Source: Lachnospiraceae bacterium (GTDB lineage: Bacteria; Bacillota; Clostridia; Lachnospirales; Lachnospiraceae). From it: a stretch of 64,000 nucleotides of DNA. The number at the start of each line of letters is the position of its first letter. Position 1 is the first letter of the stretch. The position numbers and the translations under genes are program-made. The DNA lies in assembly GCA_031280955.1 (NCBI GenBank), contig JAITGA010000023.1:1-64000 (forward strand), given 5' to 3'. This document shows, piece by piece, positions 17,671 through 26,345 of this stretch. The notes beneath the pieces were generated by a model that saw nothing but the letters and a program-made list of their open reading frames with translations, made no database searches and was not told where the DNA came from.

Positions 17671-18795
17671 TTAGTCCAGATAATCCTTTAACTTGCGGCT
17701 ACGACTGGGATGACGCAGTTTCCTTAGTGCTTTGGCTTCAATCTGCCTGATTCGCTCCCGTGTCACCTTAAACTCTCGCCCCACTTCTTCAAGTGTCCTT
17801 GCCCGACCGTCATCGAGACCGAAGCGCAAACGAAGCACCTTTTGCTCCCGCTCCGTAAGTGTCCCCAGAACCTCACTCAGCTGTTCTTTGAGGAGGGTAA
17901 ACGCTGCCGCATCAGCGGGAACAGGGACATTGTCGTCCTGAATGAAATCACCCAGATGTGAGTCTTCTTCCTCGCCTATTGGTGTTTCCAGCGATACCGG
18001 CTCTTGGGAAATTTTCATGATGGCGCGTACCCGCTCGACCGGCATACCCATATGCTCGGCGATTTCCTCAGCACTCGGCTCACGCCCCAGCTCTTGCAGG
18101 AGAAAACGGTTGACACGCATGAGCTTGTTGATGGTCTCAACCATATGGACGGGTATCCTAATCGTCCGTGCCTGGTCGGCAATAGCCCGTGTGATTGCTT
18201 GCCGTATCCACCAAGTAGCATAAGTCGAAAACTTATATCCCTTGCGGTAATCGAACTTCTCCACCGCCTTGATCAAGCCTAAGTTCCCCTCTTGAATCAG
18301 GTCAAGGAACAACATTCCCCGCCCAACATAACGCTTGGCAATACTGACCACTAGCCGCAGATTCGCTTCTGCCAGTTGCTTTTTTGCTTCTTCGTCCCCT
18401 TCTTCCATCTTCTTCGCCAAAATTATCTCTTCCTCGGCGGTCAAAAGCGGCACTTTTCCTATTTCCTTCAAATACATCCGCACCGGGTCTTCGATATTTA
18501 TCCCCTCAGGAAGCGTGAGATCTACCGTCTCTACCTCGGTTTCCGGCTCAGCTCCCTCTTGCTCTACCAAAACCACCTCGTCTTCTTCCAACTCCTCTTC
18601 CTCGGTGATTTGCAGGATATCAATATTGTTTTGTTCAAGTGCTTCATGAATCCGCTCAAAAGCCTCTTCGTCCATCGGAAAATCGGAAAAGACATCATTG
18701 ATTTCCTGGGCTTCGATGACATTCTTCTTCATTTTGGCTGTTGCCAGAATAGATCTTAGTTTTTCTTCAAAAATCACCAGCATTACTTCGTCCAT
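17671..18795 (-). CDS. rpoD: Housekeeping RNA polymerase sigma factor (sigma-70/SigA)
   Basis: A 374-residue primary sigma factor: an acidic region 1.1, region 1.2 ([17 protein letters not shown]), region 2 with the -10 recognition helix ([17 protein letters not shown]), region 3, and region 4 with the -35 recognition helix ([28 protein letters not shown]). It directs transcription from the TTGACA/TATAAT promoters seen across this window. It follows dnaG by 40 nt, the macromolecular-synthesis operon order. Confidence 0.97.
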   Translation of the reverse strand: MDEVMLVIFEEKLRSILATAKMKKNVIEAQEINDVFSDFPMDEEAFERIHEALEQNNIDILQITEEEELEEDEVVLVEQEGAEPETEVETVDLTLPEGINIEDPVRMYLKEIGKVPLLTAEEEIILAKKMEEGDEEAKKQLAEANLRLVVSIAKRYVGRGMLFLDLIQEGNLGLIKAVEKFDYRKGYKFSTYATWWIRQAITRAIADQARTIRIPVHMVETINKLMRVNRFLLQELGREPSAEEIAEHMGMPVERVRAIMKISQEPVSLETPIGEEEDSHLGDFIQDDNVPVPADAAAFTLLKEQLSEVLGTLTEREQKVLRLRFGLDDGRARTLEEVGREFKVTRERIRQIEAKALRKLRHPSRSRKLKDYLD

Positions 18796-18835
18796 TTCAT
18801 TTCCTTTCTGACTGCTTTATTTCTTCACCGAACTA

Positions 18836-20611
18836 CTATACCTCATTACACAAAAGTTCTATCCGTGGTAATCCGTCAAGCTCCTTTTTGGCAGTGATGA
18901 TGGCTTCAATCCCGATTCCTGACTCTTCCTGAGTAGCGACCATATTTTCATAACTGCTTCGTTTAACTGCTCGCAGGATATCATTAAAAGCCTTTTCCCG
19001 CTCATTGGGTGATGTGAATGTAATCGGAGTGTTGAAAACCGACGCTACCTCACGTTGCTCTTCTTCCTCGCTGAATTGACTGACTATTGCCGCCGGCTTT
19101 AGGTTTCCTGACTCCAGACCAGCTATTAACCGTGACCAAACCTCCTGATAAAGCGGTGAGGAAAAGTCAGAAACCGCCAACAATCCTTTTATCTTGGGAA
19201 AAAGCCCCGGCTCTTCCGCCAACCATATCAGCAACGCCTTTTCTGCCTTGCGGACATGGTCTTCGACTTCCCTCACCCTATGCCTCCCTGAGTGTGGTCT
19301 TGTCGCTCCCCGTACCGTCCCCCTTTTTGCCGCCTGACTCACAATCAAACTGCGCATATTCTCAGGATTGATACCGTATTTTCCACATACAGCCGCCAGA
19401 TAATTGTCACGTTCGACATCATCTGCCAGTTCGCATAGCTTGGCGGCTATCTCACGGTGAAAACGGGTCTTTTGTCCCGGGTCATTTTGGTCAAAACTCC
19501 GCTCCATTACCGATAAGGCAAAGATGAAGCCATTTTCAGCATTTTTGATCCTTTTTTCAAACTCTGCGGCTCCCTGTGATTTCATGAAATCGTCGGGGTC
19601 ATTGCTGGGTCTCATGTCAAGAACACGACCTGCGAGACCACTTTCGGCAATGATATCAAGAGCTCTAAGTGCCGCTCGTTCCCCGGCAGTATCGTTATCA
19701 TATGCGAGGATCAGCTCTTCGGCATACCGCCGCATCAAATGGGCTTGCCCGGCAGTAAAAGCTGTCCCCAGTGAAGCCACCCCCTCGGTAAATCCTGCTT
19801 GATGCAGGGCGATTACGTCAGTATAGCCCTCACAGATGATGAGATGCTTTTTGCGGGCAGTACGGGCAAAATTGAGACCGTACATGCTTTTTCCTTTGTC
19901 AAAAACCATCGTTTCCGGCGAGTTGAGGTATTTGGGTTCACCAGCACCCATCACCCTCGCTCCGAAACCAATAACCCGGTGATTGAGGTCTTGGATGGGA
20001 AAAATCACCCGATTCCAAAACAAGTCATTCATGCCATGTTTTTCACTATATGTCGCCAACCCCGCTTCACGAATGAGACTCTCATGGTAGCCTTTACTTT
20101 GCAAATATAAGATAAGGTCATCGCTCGTTTTCAGGGCATAACCCAGTCCAAAAGCCTTGATGGTGGCGGCGGTCAAACCCCGCCTTTCCAGATACTGGTA
20201 TGCCTTTTCGCCACGTTCGCTATGGAGTTGATGATAAAAATAACGTGCCGCTTCCTTGTTTACCTCCAATAGCTTCGCTCTTTTGCCCTCATTTGCCCGT
20301 GTCTCTTCGCTATACTCGACATCAGGCAAGGATATTCCCACCCGGGTGGCAAGATGCTTTACCGCCTCAGGAAAAGAAAAATTCTCATACTCCATGATAA
20401 AGGTGAAAACATTGCCCCCTGCTCCGCAACCGAAGCAATAATACATTTGCCGTGGTCCGGACACAGAAAACGAGGGGGTCTTTTCGCTGTGAAAAGGACA
20501 AAGCCCAAAATGACTGTTTCCCTTGCGGGTAATCCTCACATAACCCGAGATAATATCCACGATATCATTACGGACACGGACATCCTCTACCAGTTCTTCG
20601 GCATAGTACAT
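18836..20611 (-). CDS. dnaG: DNA primase
   Basis: 591 residues: N-terminal CHC2 zinc domain (CPFHSEKTPSF...YYCFGCGAGG), catalytic TOPRIM core (IICEGYTDVIALHQ; AYDNDTAGERA), and a C-terminal helicase-interaction region. It synthesises RNA primers for replication. First gene of dnaG-rpoD-trmK-nif3 on the minus strand; no clear promoter was found immediately upstream. Confidence 0.97.
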   Translation of the reverse strand: MYYAEELVEDVRVRNDIVDIISGYVRITRKGNSHFGLCPFHSEKTPSFSVSGPRQMYYCFGCGAGGNVFTFIMEYENFSFPEAVKHLATRVGISLPDVEYSEETRANEGKRAKLLEVNKEAARYFYHQLHSERGEKAYQYLERRGLTAATIKAFGLGYALKTSDDLILYLQSKGYHESLIREAGLATYSEKHGMNDLFWNRVIFPIQDLNHRVIGFGARVMGAGEPKYLNSPETMVFDKGKSMYGLNFARTARKKHLIICEGYTDVIALHQAGFTEGVASLGTAFTAGQAHLMRRYAEELILAYDNDTAGERAALRALDIIAESGLAGRVLDMRPSNDPDDFMKSQGAAEFEKRIKNAENGFIFALSVMERSFDQNDPGQKTRFHREIAAKLCELADDVERDNYLAAVCGKYGINPENMRSLIVSQAAKRGTVRGATRPHSGRHRVREVEDHVRKAEKALLIWLAEEPGLFPKIKGLLAVSDFSSPLYQEVWSRLIAGLESGNLKPAAIVSQFSEEEEQREVASVFNTPITFTSPNEREKAFNDILRAVKRSSYENMVATQEESGIGIEAIITAKKELDGLPRIELLCNEV

Positions 20612-20684
20612 TTATTGCTCCCCCAACTAAACTTTACCAAGTATTTACGGTAATTTTAGCGTATAGCTTCGTCAACTCCTCTTA

Positions 20685-20702
20685 ATGTACCTAGAGGTAC
20701 AT
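20685..20702. repeat. Perfect 8-bp inverted repeat upstream of dnaG
   Basis: ATGTACCT (20685-20692), AG, AGGTACAT (20695-20702). It lies between dgt and dnaG, both on the minus strand, and lacks a clear T-run. It could be an operator or part of a weak terminator. Confidence 0.4.
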
Positions 20703-20818
20703 GTCATCGTCGTTTCCTTGCTCTACACAAAAATTCCTCGCAAATCTTTTGGCAAAGTATAATTGGTGGAGCAATATCCTCAGAAGCATTATCAGCCAAA
20801 ATGACGATGCTATCGTTT

Positions 20819-21820
20819 TCAAATCCATGACTTCGGCACGAAAATTTCATCGTACTGGGCGATGGCGAAACGGTCTGTCATCGCACTTAGGTAATCGCAG
20901 ACCATCTGTGCCAAGCTTGCCCCGCTTTCCTCTAAACGCAGAATATCCCTTGGCAGCTTATCATGATTTTTGTAGTAATAATCATATAGTGTTGCCATCA
21001 GCATTTCTGCCTTTTTCTCCTCGCTTTTCGCTTCCTTGTTTTGGTAAACCCGCTCAAACATAAAATCCCTGAGTTCCATCAAAGCCGTGTTCACCGCCGG
21101 TGACAGCGAGATATCGTTTTTTTCATAACTGGTGGAAATAAGGTCACGGATAAAGTAGTCAAGCCGTTCGCCTGTGGTCTCACCGACGACATCACAAATC
21201 TGCCGCGGGACATCAGCCTCACTCAAAATACCGCCACGGATAGCATCGTTCATATCGTGGTGCATGTAGGCGATTTTATCCGAAAAACGGACGATTTTGC
21301 CCTCCAAGGTCGCCGGAGAGCCGCTGGTCTGATGATTTCTGATACCGTCACGGACTTCATGGGTTAGGTTGAGGCCGATGCCACTCTTTTCCAAAACCTC
21401 AACTACTCGCACACTTTGCTCACTATGGACAAAGCCGCCGGGGCAAAGTTGACTAAGAACCCTTTCTCCCGCATGACCAAAAGGAGCGTGTCCGAGGTCA
21501 TGTCCCAGGGCAATCGCCTCCGTCAGTTCCTCGTTGAGGCGCAGGGCTTTGGCGATTGTCCGTGCATTCTGGGCTACCTCCAGGGTATGGGTCAGGCGGG
21601 TTCGGTAATGGTCGCCCTCAGGAATCAAGAATACCTGGGTCTTCTCCTTGAGGCGGCGAAAAGATTTGCTATGCAAAATCCGGTCACGGTCACGCTGATA
21701 ATCGAGGCGCAAATCGCAGATTTCTTCCTCACGCTCCCGTCCCTTGGTGTCGGCACTAAATGCCGCAAACGGACTTAATGTTTCCCGTTCACGCCGTTCC
21801 AAATCCTCACGAATGTTCAT
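20819..21820 (-). CDS. dgt: dGTPase-like HD-domain nucleotide hydrolase
   Basis: A 333-residue deoxynucleoside triphosphate triphosphohydrolase of the shorter Gram-positive type. The metal-binding HD motif is visible as IALGHDLGHAPFGHAGE near residue 105, preceded by the substrate-region RTRLTHTLEVAQNAR. It would convert dNTPs to nucleosides plus tripolyphosphate. It lies just upstream of dnaG on the same strand, an order common in Clostridia, and overlaps no neighbour. Confidence 0.92.
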   Translation of the reverse strand: MNIREDLERRERETLSPFAAFSADTKGREREEEICDLRLDYQRDRDRILHSKSFRRLKEKTQVFLIPEGDHYRTRLTHTLEVAQNARTIAKALRLNEELTEAIALGHDLGHAPFGHAGERVLSQLCPGGFVHSEQSVRVVEVLEKSGIGLNLTHEVRDGIRNHQTSGSPATLEGKIVRFSDKIAYMHHDMNDAIRGGILSEADVPRQICDVVGETTGERLDYFIRDLISTSYEKNDISLSPAVNTALMELRDFMFERVYQNKEAKSEEKKAEMLMATLYDYYYKNHDKLPRDILRLEESGASLAQMVCDYLSAMTDRFAIAQYDEIFVPKSWI

Positions 21821-21886
21821 CCTTTGTCCCCCTACTACTAATATTCGCCGTGATGAGGTAAAATCCTTTTTGGGGGTGGGGTTGTT

Positions 21887-22906
21887 CTAGGGGGTGAGTA
21901 TTTTCAAGAAGAAAATATTGCGCTCTGTTTCCTCATAACCTATCCGACGGTGAAAAACGTAACTATCAGTATTTTCAAGCAAACAATCACTTGCCATTTC
22001 CCGGCAACCGTTCTTGACCGCCCAATGCCCGATAACCTTGTCAAGTTCCGAAGCGATTCCTTTTTTGCGGTAATGCGGGACTACATATATCGCTTCGAGG
22101 TAGCCTTTTAGTTCGTCATTCGTGCCATTCACATATTCACGCCGCAGCGAGCCATGAGAAACCCCGACTGCCTCATCTTCAGCAAATGCGAGGAAAAAAA
22201 CATGATTTTCGTCAGCAAGAATCTTCTCATTCTCGGCAACCAACTCTTCCCACGTCACCTTACTGTCTTGCCCTTCGTTATGGTATAACGAAAACAGCAG
22301 ATTGTTGAGAGCATCAATATCAGCCGCCGAAGCTTCACGGTATGTAATAGTCACCGCTTTGGTCGCCTTTGCCGCTACTGATTTGCCCTTGTTCAGCCGA
22401 TACTCCTCCGCCAAAATAGCATAATGCACCAAATCTACCCATTCCTTGTCAATCCTCGCCCAAAATGCCTTGCGGTGCAAAGCCTCACGGCGCATCCCAT
22501 TTCGCTCCATCACCCGCCAAGAACCATAGTTATCGACGGCGCATGGTGCAGTAAGACGGCGCAGCTTTAGGTCTTCAAAACCATAACGGATAATTTCACC
22601 GCCAAACTCCGTGCCATAACCTTTTTGCCAATAATCTCGATGAAGTATCCAACCAATGTGTCCGGTATCGTTGTCCTCATCAGCATAAACACCGCCGCTA
22701 CCAATTACCGTACCTGTTGCTTTTAGAACTACGGCAAAATCCCTACCCGCTGTAACTAATGTCAAAAATTCCCGTGTTTGCTCCTCGGTGTTCGGTCCAA
22801 ATGACATGAAACGTACATTATCGGGATTGCTAGCCCATGAGTGTACGGCTTCAAAATCATCTGCTGTAAGCGGACGAAGTAATAGTCGCTTTGTTTCAAG
22901 GGTCAT
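21887..22906 (-). CDS. Tandem GNAT acetyltransferase fusion: RimJ/RimL-like plus AAC(6')-I-like
   Basis: 339 residues with two GNAT domains. The N-terminal half (about 1-175) is RimJ/RimL-like (ETKRLLLRPLTADDFEAV; GWILHRDYWQKGYGTE). The C-terminal half (about 190-339) closely resembles aminoglycoside 6'-N-acetyltransferases of the AAC(6')-I type: REYVNG, LEAIYVVPHYRKKGIASEL with the acetyl-CoA loop, NGCREMASDC, and GYEETERNIFFLK. I chose ATG at 22906, 7 nt after AGGAGA; a longer frame to 23071 runs into the repeats upstream of carB. Family resemblance is seen; drug acetylation is inferred and untested. Confidence 0.82.
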   Translation of the reverse strand: MTLETKRLLLRPLTADDFEAVHSWASNPDNVRFMSFGPNTEEQTREFLTLVTAGRDFAVVLKATGTVIGSGGVYADEDNDTGHIGWILHRDYWQKGYGTEFGGEIIRYGFEDLKLRRLTAPCAVDNYGSWRVMERNGMRREALHRKAFWARIDKEWVDLVHYAILAEEYRLNKGKSVAAKATKAVTITYREASAADIDALNNLLFSLYHNEGQDSKVTWEELVAENEKILADENHVFFLAFAEDEAVGVSHGSLRREYVNGTNDELKGYLEAIYVVPHYRKKGIASELDKVIGHWAVKNGCREMASDCLLENTDSYVFHRRIGYEETERNIFFLKILTP

Positions 22907-22965
22907 TTTCAGTCTCCTGTTCCTGAATGTTTGATATTGTTCATTGTAACATGTTTTTGGAATGA

Positions 22966-23012
22966 GTAGTAGCGGCGCAAAGGTAGTAGCGGCGCTAGTA
23001 GCGGCGCAAAAA
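22966..23012. repeat. Triplicated TAGTAGCGGCGC repeats
   Basis: The 12-mer TAGTAGCGGCGC occurs at 22967-22978, 22984-22995 and 22996-23007, the first and third followed by AAAA or AAAG. The set ends 10 nt before the carB -35 box and lies between divergent genes. It may be a binding array or a simple-sequence expansion. Confidence 0.6.
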
Positions 23013-23021
23013 GCATATTCC

Positions 23022-23050
23022 TTGACTTCTCCTATCTTATTCTTTATACT
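23022..23050 (+). promoter_or_regulatory. Sigma-A promoter of carB
   Basis: TTGACT (23022-23027), 17 nt, TATACT (23045-23050). Transcription would start near 23057, leaving a leader of about 30 nt, too short for a pyr attenuator. Confidence 0.82.
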
Positions 23051-23086
23051 GGCATAAGTAATAACCACCACCTATAGGAGAAAACC

Positions 23087-26000
23087 ATGCCGCGTCGAAG
23101 CGATATCCAAAAGGTACTAATTATCGGCTCCGGACCAATTGTAATCGGGCAAGCCTGTGAGTTTGACTATTCCGGTACTCAAGCCTGTAAGGCTCTGCGG
23201 AATCTCGGTTATGAGATAGTCCTCGTCAATTCCAATCCTGCCACGATAATGACCGATCCCGAAATCGCCGACGCTACTTATATCGAACCACTCAATGTCA
23301 AACGCTTGGAACAAATCATCGCCAAGGAACGCCCCGATTCCCTGCTACCCAATCTCGGCGGTCAATCAGGGCTTAATCTTTGCTCGGAACTGGACAAAGC
23401 CGGAGTACTTTCCCGCTATGACGTAAAAGTAATCGGAGTCCAAGTTGAGTCGATAGAGCGGGGCGAGGATCGGATTGAGTTCAAAAAAGCGATGGACAGT
23501 CTCGGTATCGAAATGGCAAAATCCGCCGTCGCTTACAGCGTTGATGAAGCCCTTGCCATCGCTGATGACCTCGGCTATCCAGTCGTTATCAGACCTGCAT
23601 ACACGATGGGTGGTGCCGGCGGCGGTTTGGTTTACAACAAAGATGAATTGGAAACTGTCTGCGCCCGCGGTTTGCGTGCCAGTCGTATCGGTCAGGTACT
23701 GGTTGAAGAATCTATCCTCGGTTGGGAAGAGCTGGAACTGGAAATTGTCCGTGATATCGAAAACAACATGATTACCGTTTGCTTCATAGAAAATATCGAC
23801 CCGCTCGGTGTTCATACCGGCGATTCATTTTGCTCTGCGCCGATGCTCACCATCAGCGAGGAATGTCAACGCCGCTTGCAGGAACAGGCTTACCGTATCG
23901 TCGAATCGGTCAATGTCATCGGCGGCTGCAATGTCCAGTTTGCCCATGACCCTGTCAGCGACCGCATCATCGTCATTGAAATCAACCCCCGTACTTCCCG
24001 CTCCTCCGCCCTCGCTTCCAAGGCGACCGGTTTTCCGATCGCTCTCGTTAGTGCCATGTTGGCATGTGGACTCACTCTGGCAGAAATCCCTTGCGGCAAG
24101 CACGGTAATCTGGCGAAATATGTCCCAAATTGTGATTATGTCGTCATCAAATTTGCCCGTTGGGCGTTTGAAAAATTCAAAGGAATTGAAGACAAACTCG
24201 GGACACAAATGCGGGCTGTGGGTGAGGTCATGAGTATTGGCAAAACCTACAAAGAGGCTTTTCAAAAAGCTATCCGCAGTCTCGAAACCGGGCGTTACGG
24301 TCTCGGCGACAGCAACGATTTTGACCGCTACAGCAAAGAGGATTTGTTAAAGCTACTGGCTTCACCCAGTAGCGAACGCCATTTTTTCATGTATGAAGCC
24401 CTAAAAAAAGGTGCAAGTGCCGCCGAAATCCACCACCTCACCAAGGTGAAACATTATTTCATTGAACAAATGCAAGAACTCTTGGCGGCAGAGCAGGAAG
24501 TGAAAGCACATACCGGCGGTCTGCCTACCGATGAAATCCTAATCAAGGCGAAACGTGACGGTTTTTCCGACAAATATCTGGGCTTTTTGTTACAAATACC
24601 CGAAGAAAAAATCCGTAATCGCCGTCATGAAATCGGAATCGTCGAGGCTTGGGATAACATCCATGTCAGCGGCACCGAAGACCGCGTTTATTATTATTCG
24701 ACATACAATGAAGTCGGTGAAAACCCCACTCCCGATGATGAAAATTCCCCGCCTAAAGTAATGATACTCGGCGGCGGTCCGAATCGGATCGGACAAGGAA
24801 TCGAGTTCGACTATTGCTGTGTCCATGCATCACTTGCGCTAAAAAAGCTCGGTTTTGCTACTATTATCGTCAACTGCAATCCCGAAACCGTGTCCACCGA
24901 TTATGATACCTCCGACAAACTCTATTTTGAACCTTTGACCCTCGAAGATGTCCTTAGTATCTATGAAAAAGAGAAACCACTCGGTGTTGTCGCCCAGTTT
25001 GGCGGACAAACCCCCCTCAATCTGGCGGCAGAGCTGGAAAAAAACGGGGTAAAAATCCTCGGTACTCCCCCGGCAGTTATTGATATGGCAGAAGACCGTG
25101 ACCTCTTTCGGGAGATGATGGAAAAACTGGAAATTCCGATGCCGGAATCGGGTATGGCAATCTGTGTTGATGAAGCTACTGCCATCGCCGCTCGGATTGG
25201 CTATCCGGTCATGGTGCGACCCTCTTATGTCCTCGGCGGCAGGGGAATGGAGATTGTCTATGATGACGAGAGCATGATTGATTATATGAAAGCTGCGGTC
25301 AATGTGACTCCTGATCGCCCGATTTTGATTGACCGCTTCCTGAGCCACGCCCTAGAGTGCGAGGCTGATGCCATCAGCGATGGGACATTGGCTTTCGTTC
25401 CTGCGGTGATGGAACATATCGAGTTGGCGGGCATCCATTCCGGAGATTCAGCTTGTATCATCCCCTCACGGCAGATTAGTGCAGAAAATGTGGCAAAAAT
25501 CCGCAATTTTACCCGCAAAATCGCTGTCGAAATGCGGGTCATGGGTCTGATGAATATCCAGTATGCTATCGAAAATGATACTGTTTATGTACTGGAAGCC
25601 AATCCACGCGCCTCACGCACCGTACCTTTGGTGTCCAAGGTATGTAACATCCGCATGGTCCCGCTGGCGATTGATATCATCACCGCCGAGTTTACCGGAC
25701 GACCCTCACCTGTCGCAGAGCTCAAAAACACCGATATTGATTATTATGGGGTCAAAGAGTCGGTTTTCCCATTTAATATGTTCCACGAGGTAGACCCTAT
25801 CCTTGGTCCGGAAATGCGTTCCACGGGTGAAGTACTGGGACTGTCGGTATCGGCAGGGGAAGCTTTTTACAAAGCCCAAGAGGGAGCAGGAGCGATTTTG
25901 CCGATATCGGGAACGGCTCTAATCACCGTCAATAACCGTGACAAAGACGGTGCTGTCAGCGTTGCCCGCAGTCTGGCTGCCGCCGGGTTCAATATCCTCG

Positions 26001-26329
26001 CCACCGGCAAAACCTATCAGGCGATTGCCAACGCCGGTATCGCCGCCAGTAAGGTAAAGAAACTCCACGAAGGTCGCCCGAGTATCCTTGACATGATTAC
26101 CAATGGCGAAATCGATATCGTCATCAATACCCCTGCTGATAAGAGCAGCACTCAAGACGACAGTTATCTGCGCAAAGCCGCTATCAAAGCCAAAATCGCC
26201 TATGTGACCACGATCGCCGCCGCTGCCGCCGCCGCCGAGGGGATACTCTATGCCCAAGAACACGGACTGGGGGAAGTGGATTCATTGCAGGGTTTCCACC
26301 GCCGCCTCGATACGGCGAACATGAACTGA
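23087..26329 (+). CDS. carB: Carbamoyl-phosphate synthase large subunit
   Basis: 1080 residues, normal for CarB, with two homologous ATP-grasp halves: the first opens KVLIIGSGPIVIGQACEFDYSG, the second (near residue 557) KVMILGGGPNRIGQGIEFDYCC, and a C-terminal MGS-like allosteric domain (about 940-1070). It makes carbamoyl phosphate for pyrimidine and arginine synthesis using ammonia channelled from CarA. ATG at 23087 follows AGGAG. It has its own promoter and no carA next to it, which is unusual; carA must be elsewhere. Confidence 0.97.
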   Translation: MPRRSDIQKVLIIGSGPIVIGQACEFDYSGTQACKALRNLGYEIVLVNSNPATIMTDPEIADATYIEPLNVKRLEQIIAKERPDSLLPNLGGQSGLNLCSELDKAGVLSRYDVKVIGVQVESIERGEDRIEFKKAMDSLGIEMAKSAVAYSVDEALAIADDLGYPVVIRPAYTMGGAGGGLVYNKDELETVCARGLRASRIGQVLVEESILGWEELELEIVRDIENNMITVCFIENIDPLGVHTGDSFCSAPMLTISEECQRRLQEQAYRIVESVNVIGGCNVQFAHDPVSDRIIVIEINPRTSRSSALASKATGFPIALVSAMLACGLTLAEIPCGKHGNLAKYVPNCDYVVIKFARWAFEKFKGIEDKLGTQMRAVGEVMSIGKTYKEAFQKAIRSLETGRYGLGDSNDFDRYSKEDLLKLLASPSSERHFFMYEALKKGASAAEIHHLTKVKHYFIEQMQELLAAEQEVKAHTGGLPTDEILIKAKRDGFSDKYLGFLLQIPEEKIRNRRHEIGIVEAWDNIHVSGTEDRVYYYSTYNEVGENPTPDDENSPPKVMILGGGPNRIGQGIEFDYCCVHASLALKKLGFATIIVNCNPETVSTDYDTSDKLYFEPLTLEDVLSIYEKEKPLGVVAQFGGQTPLNLAAELEKNGVKILGTPPAVIDMAEDRDLFREMMEKLEIPMPESGMAICVDEATAIAARIGYPVMVRPSYVLGGRGMEIVYDDESMIDYMKAAVNVTPDRPILIDRFLSHALECEADAISDGTLAFVPAVMEHIELAGIHSGDSACIIPSRQISAENVAKIRNFTRKIAVEMRVMGLMNIQYAIENDTVYVLEANPRASRTVPLVSKVCNIRMVPLAIDIITAEFTGRPSPVAELKNTDIDYYGVKESVFPFNMFHEVDPILGPEMRSTGEVLGLSVSAGEAFYKAQEGAGAILPISGTALITVNNRDKDGAVSVARSLAAAGFNILATGKTYQAIANAGIAASKVKKLHEGRPSILDMITNGEIDIVINTPADKSSTQDDSYLRKAAIKAKIAYVTTIAAAAAAAEGILYAQEHGLGEVDSLQGFHRRLDTANMN

Positions 26330-26345
26330 CCCGCCGATACTAAAA

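Noticed and set aside
20701..21063. Plus-strand frame of 120 residues across the dgt 3' end
   Set aside because: Mostly antisense to dgt, no ribosome site, no recognisable domain.
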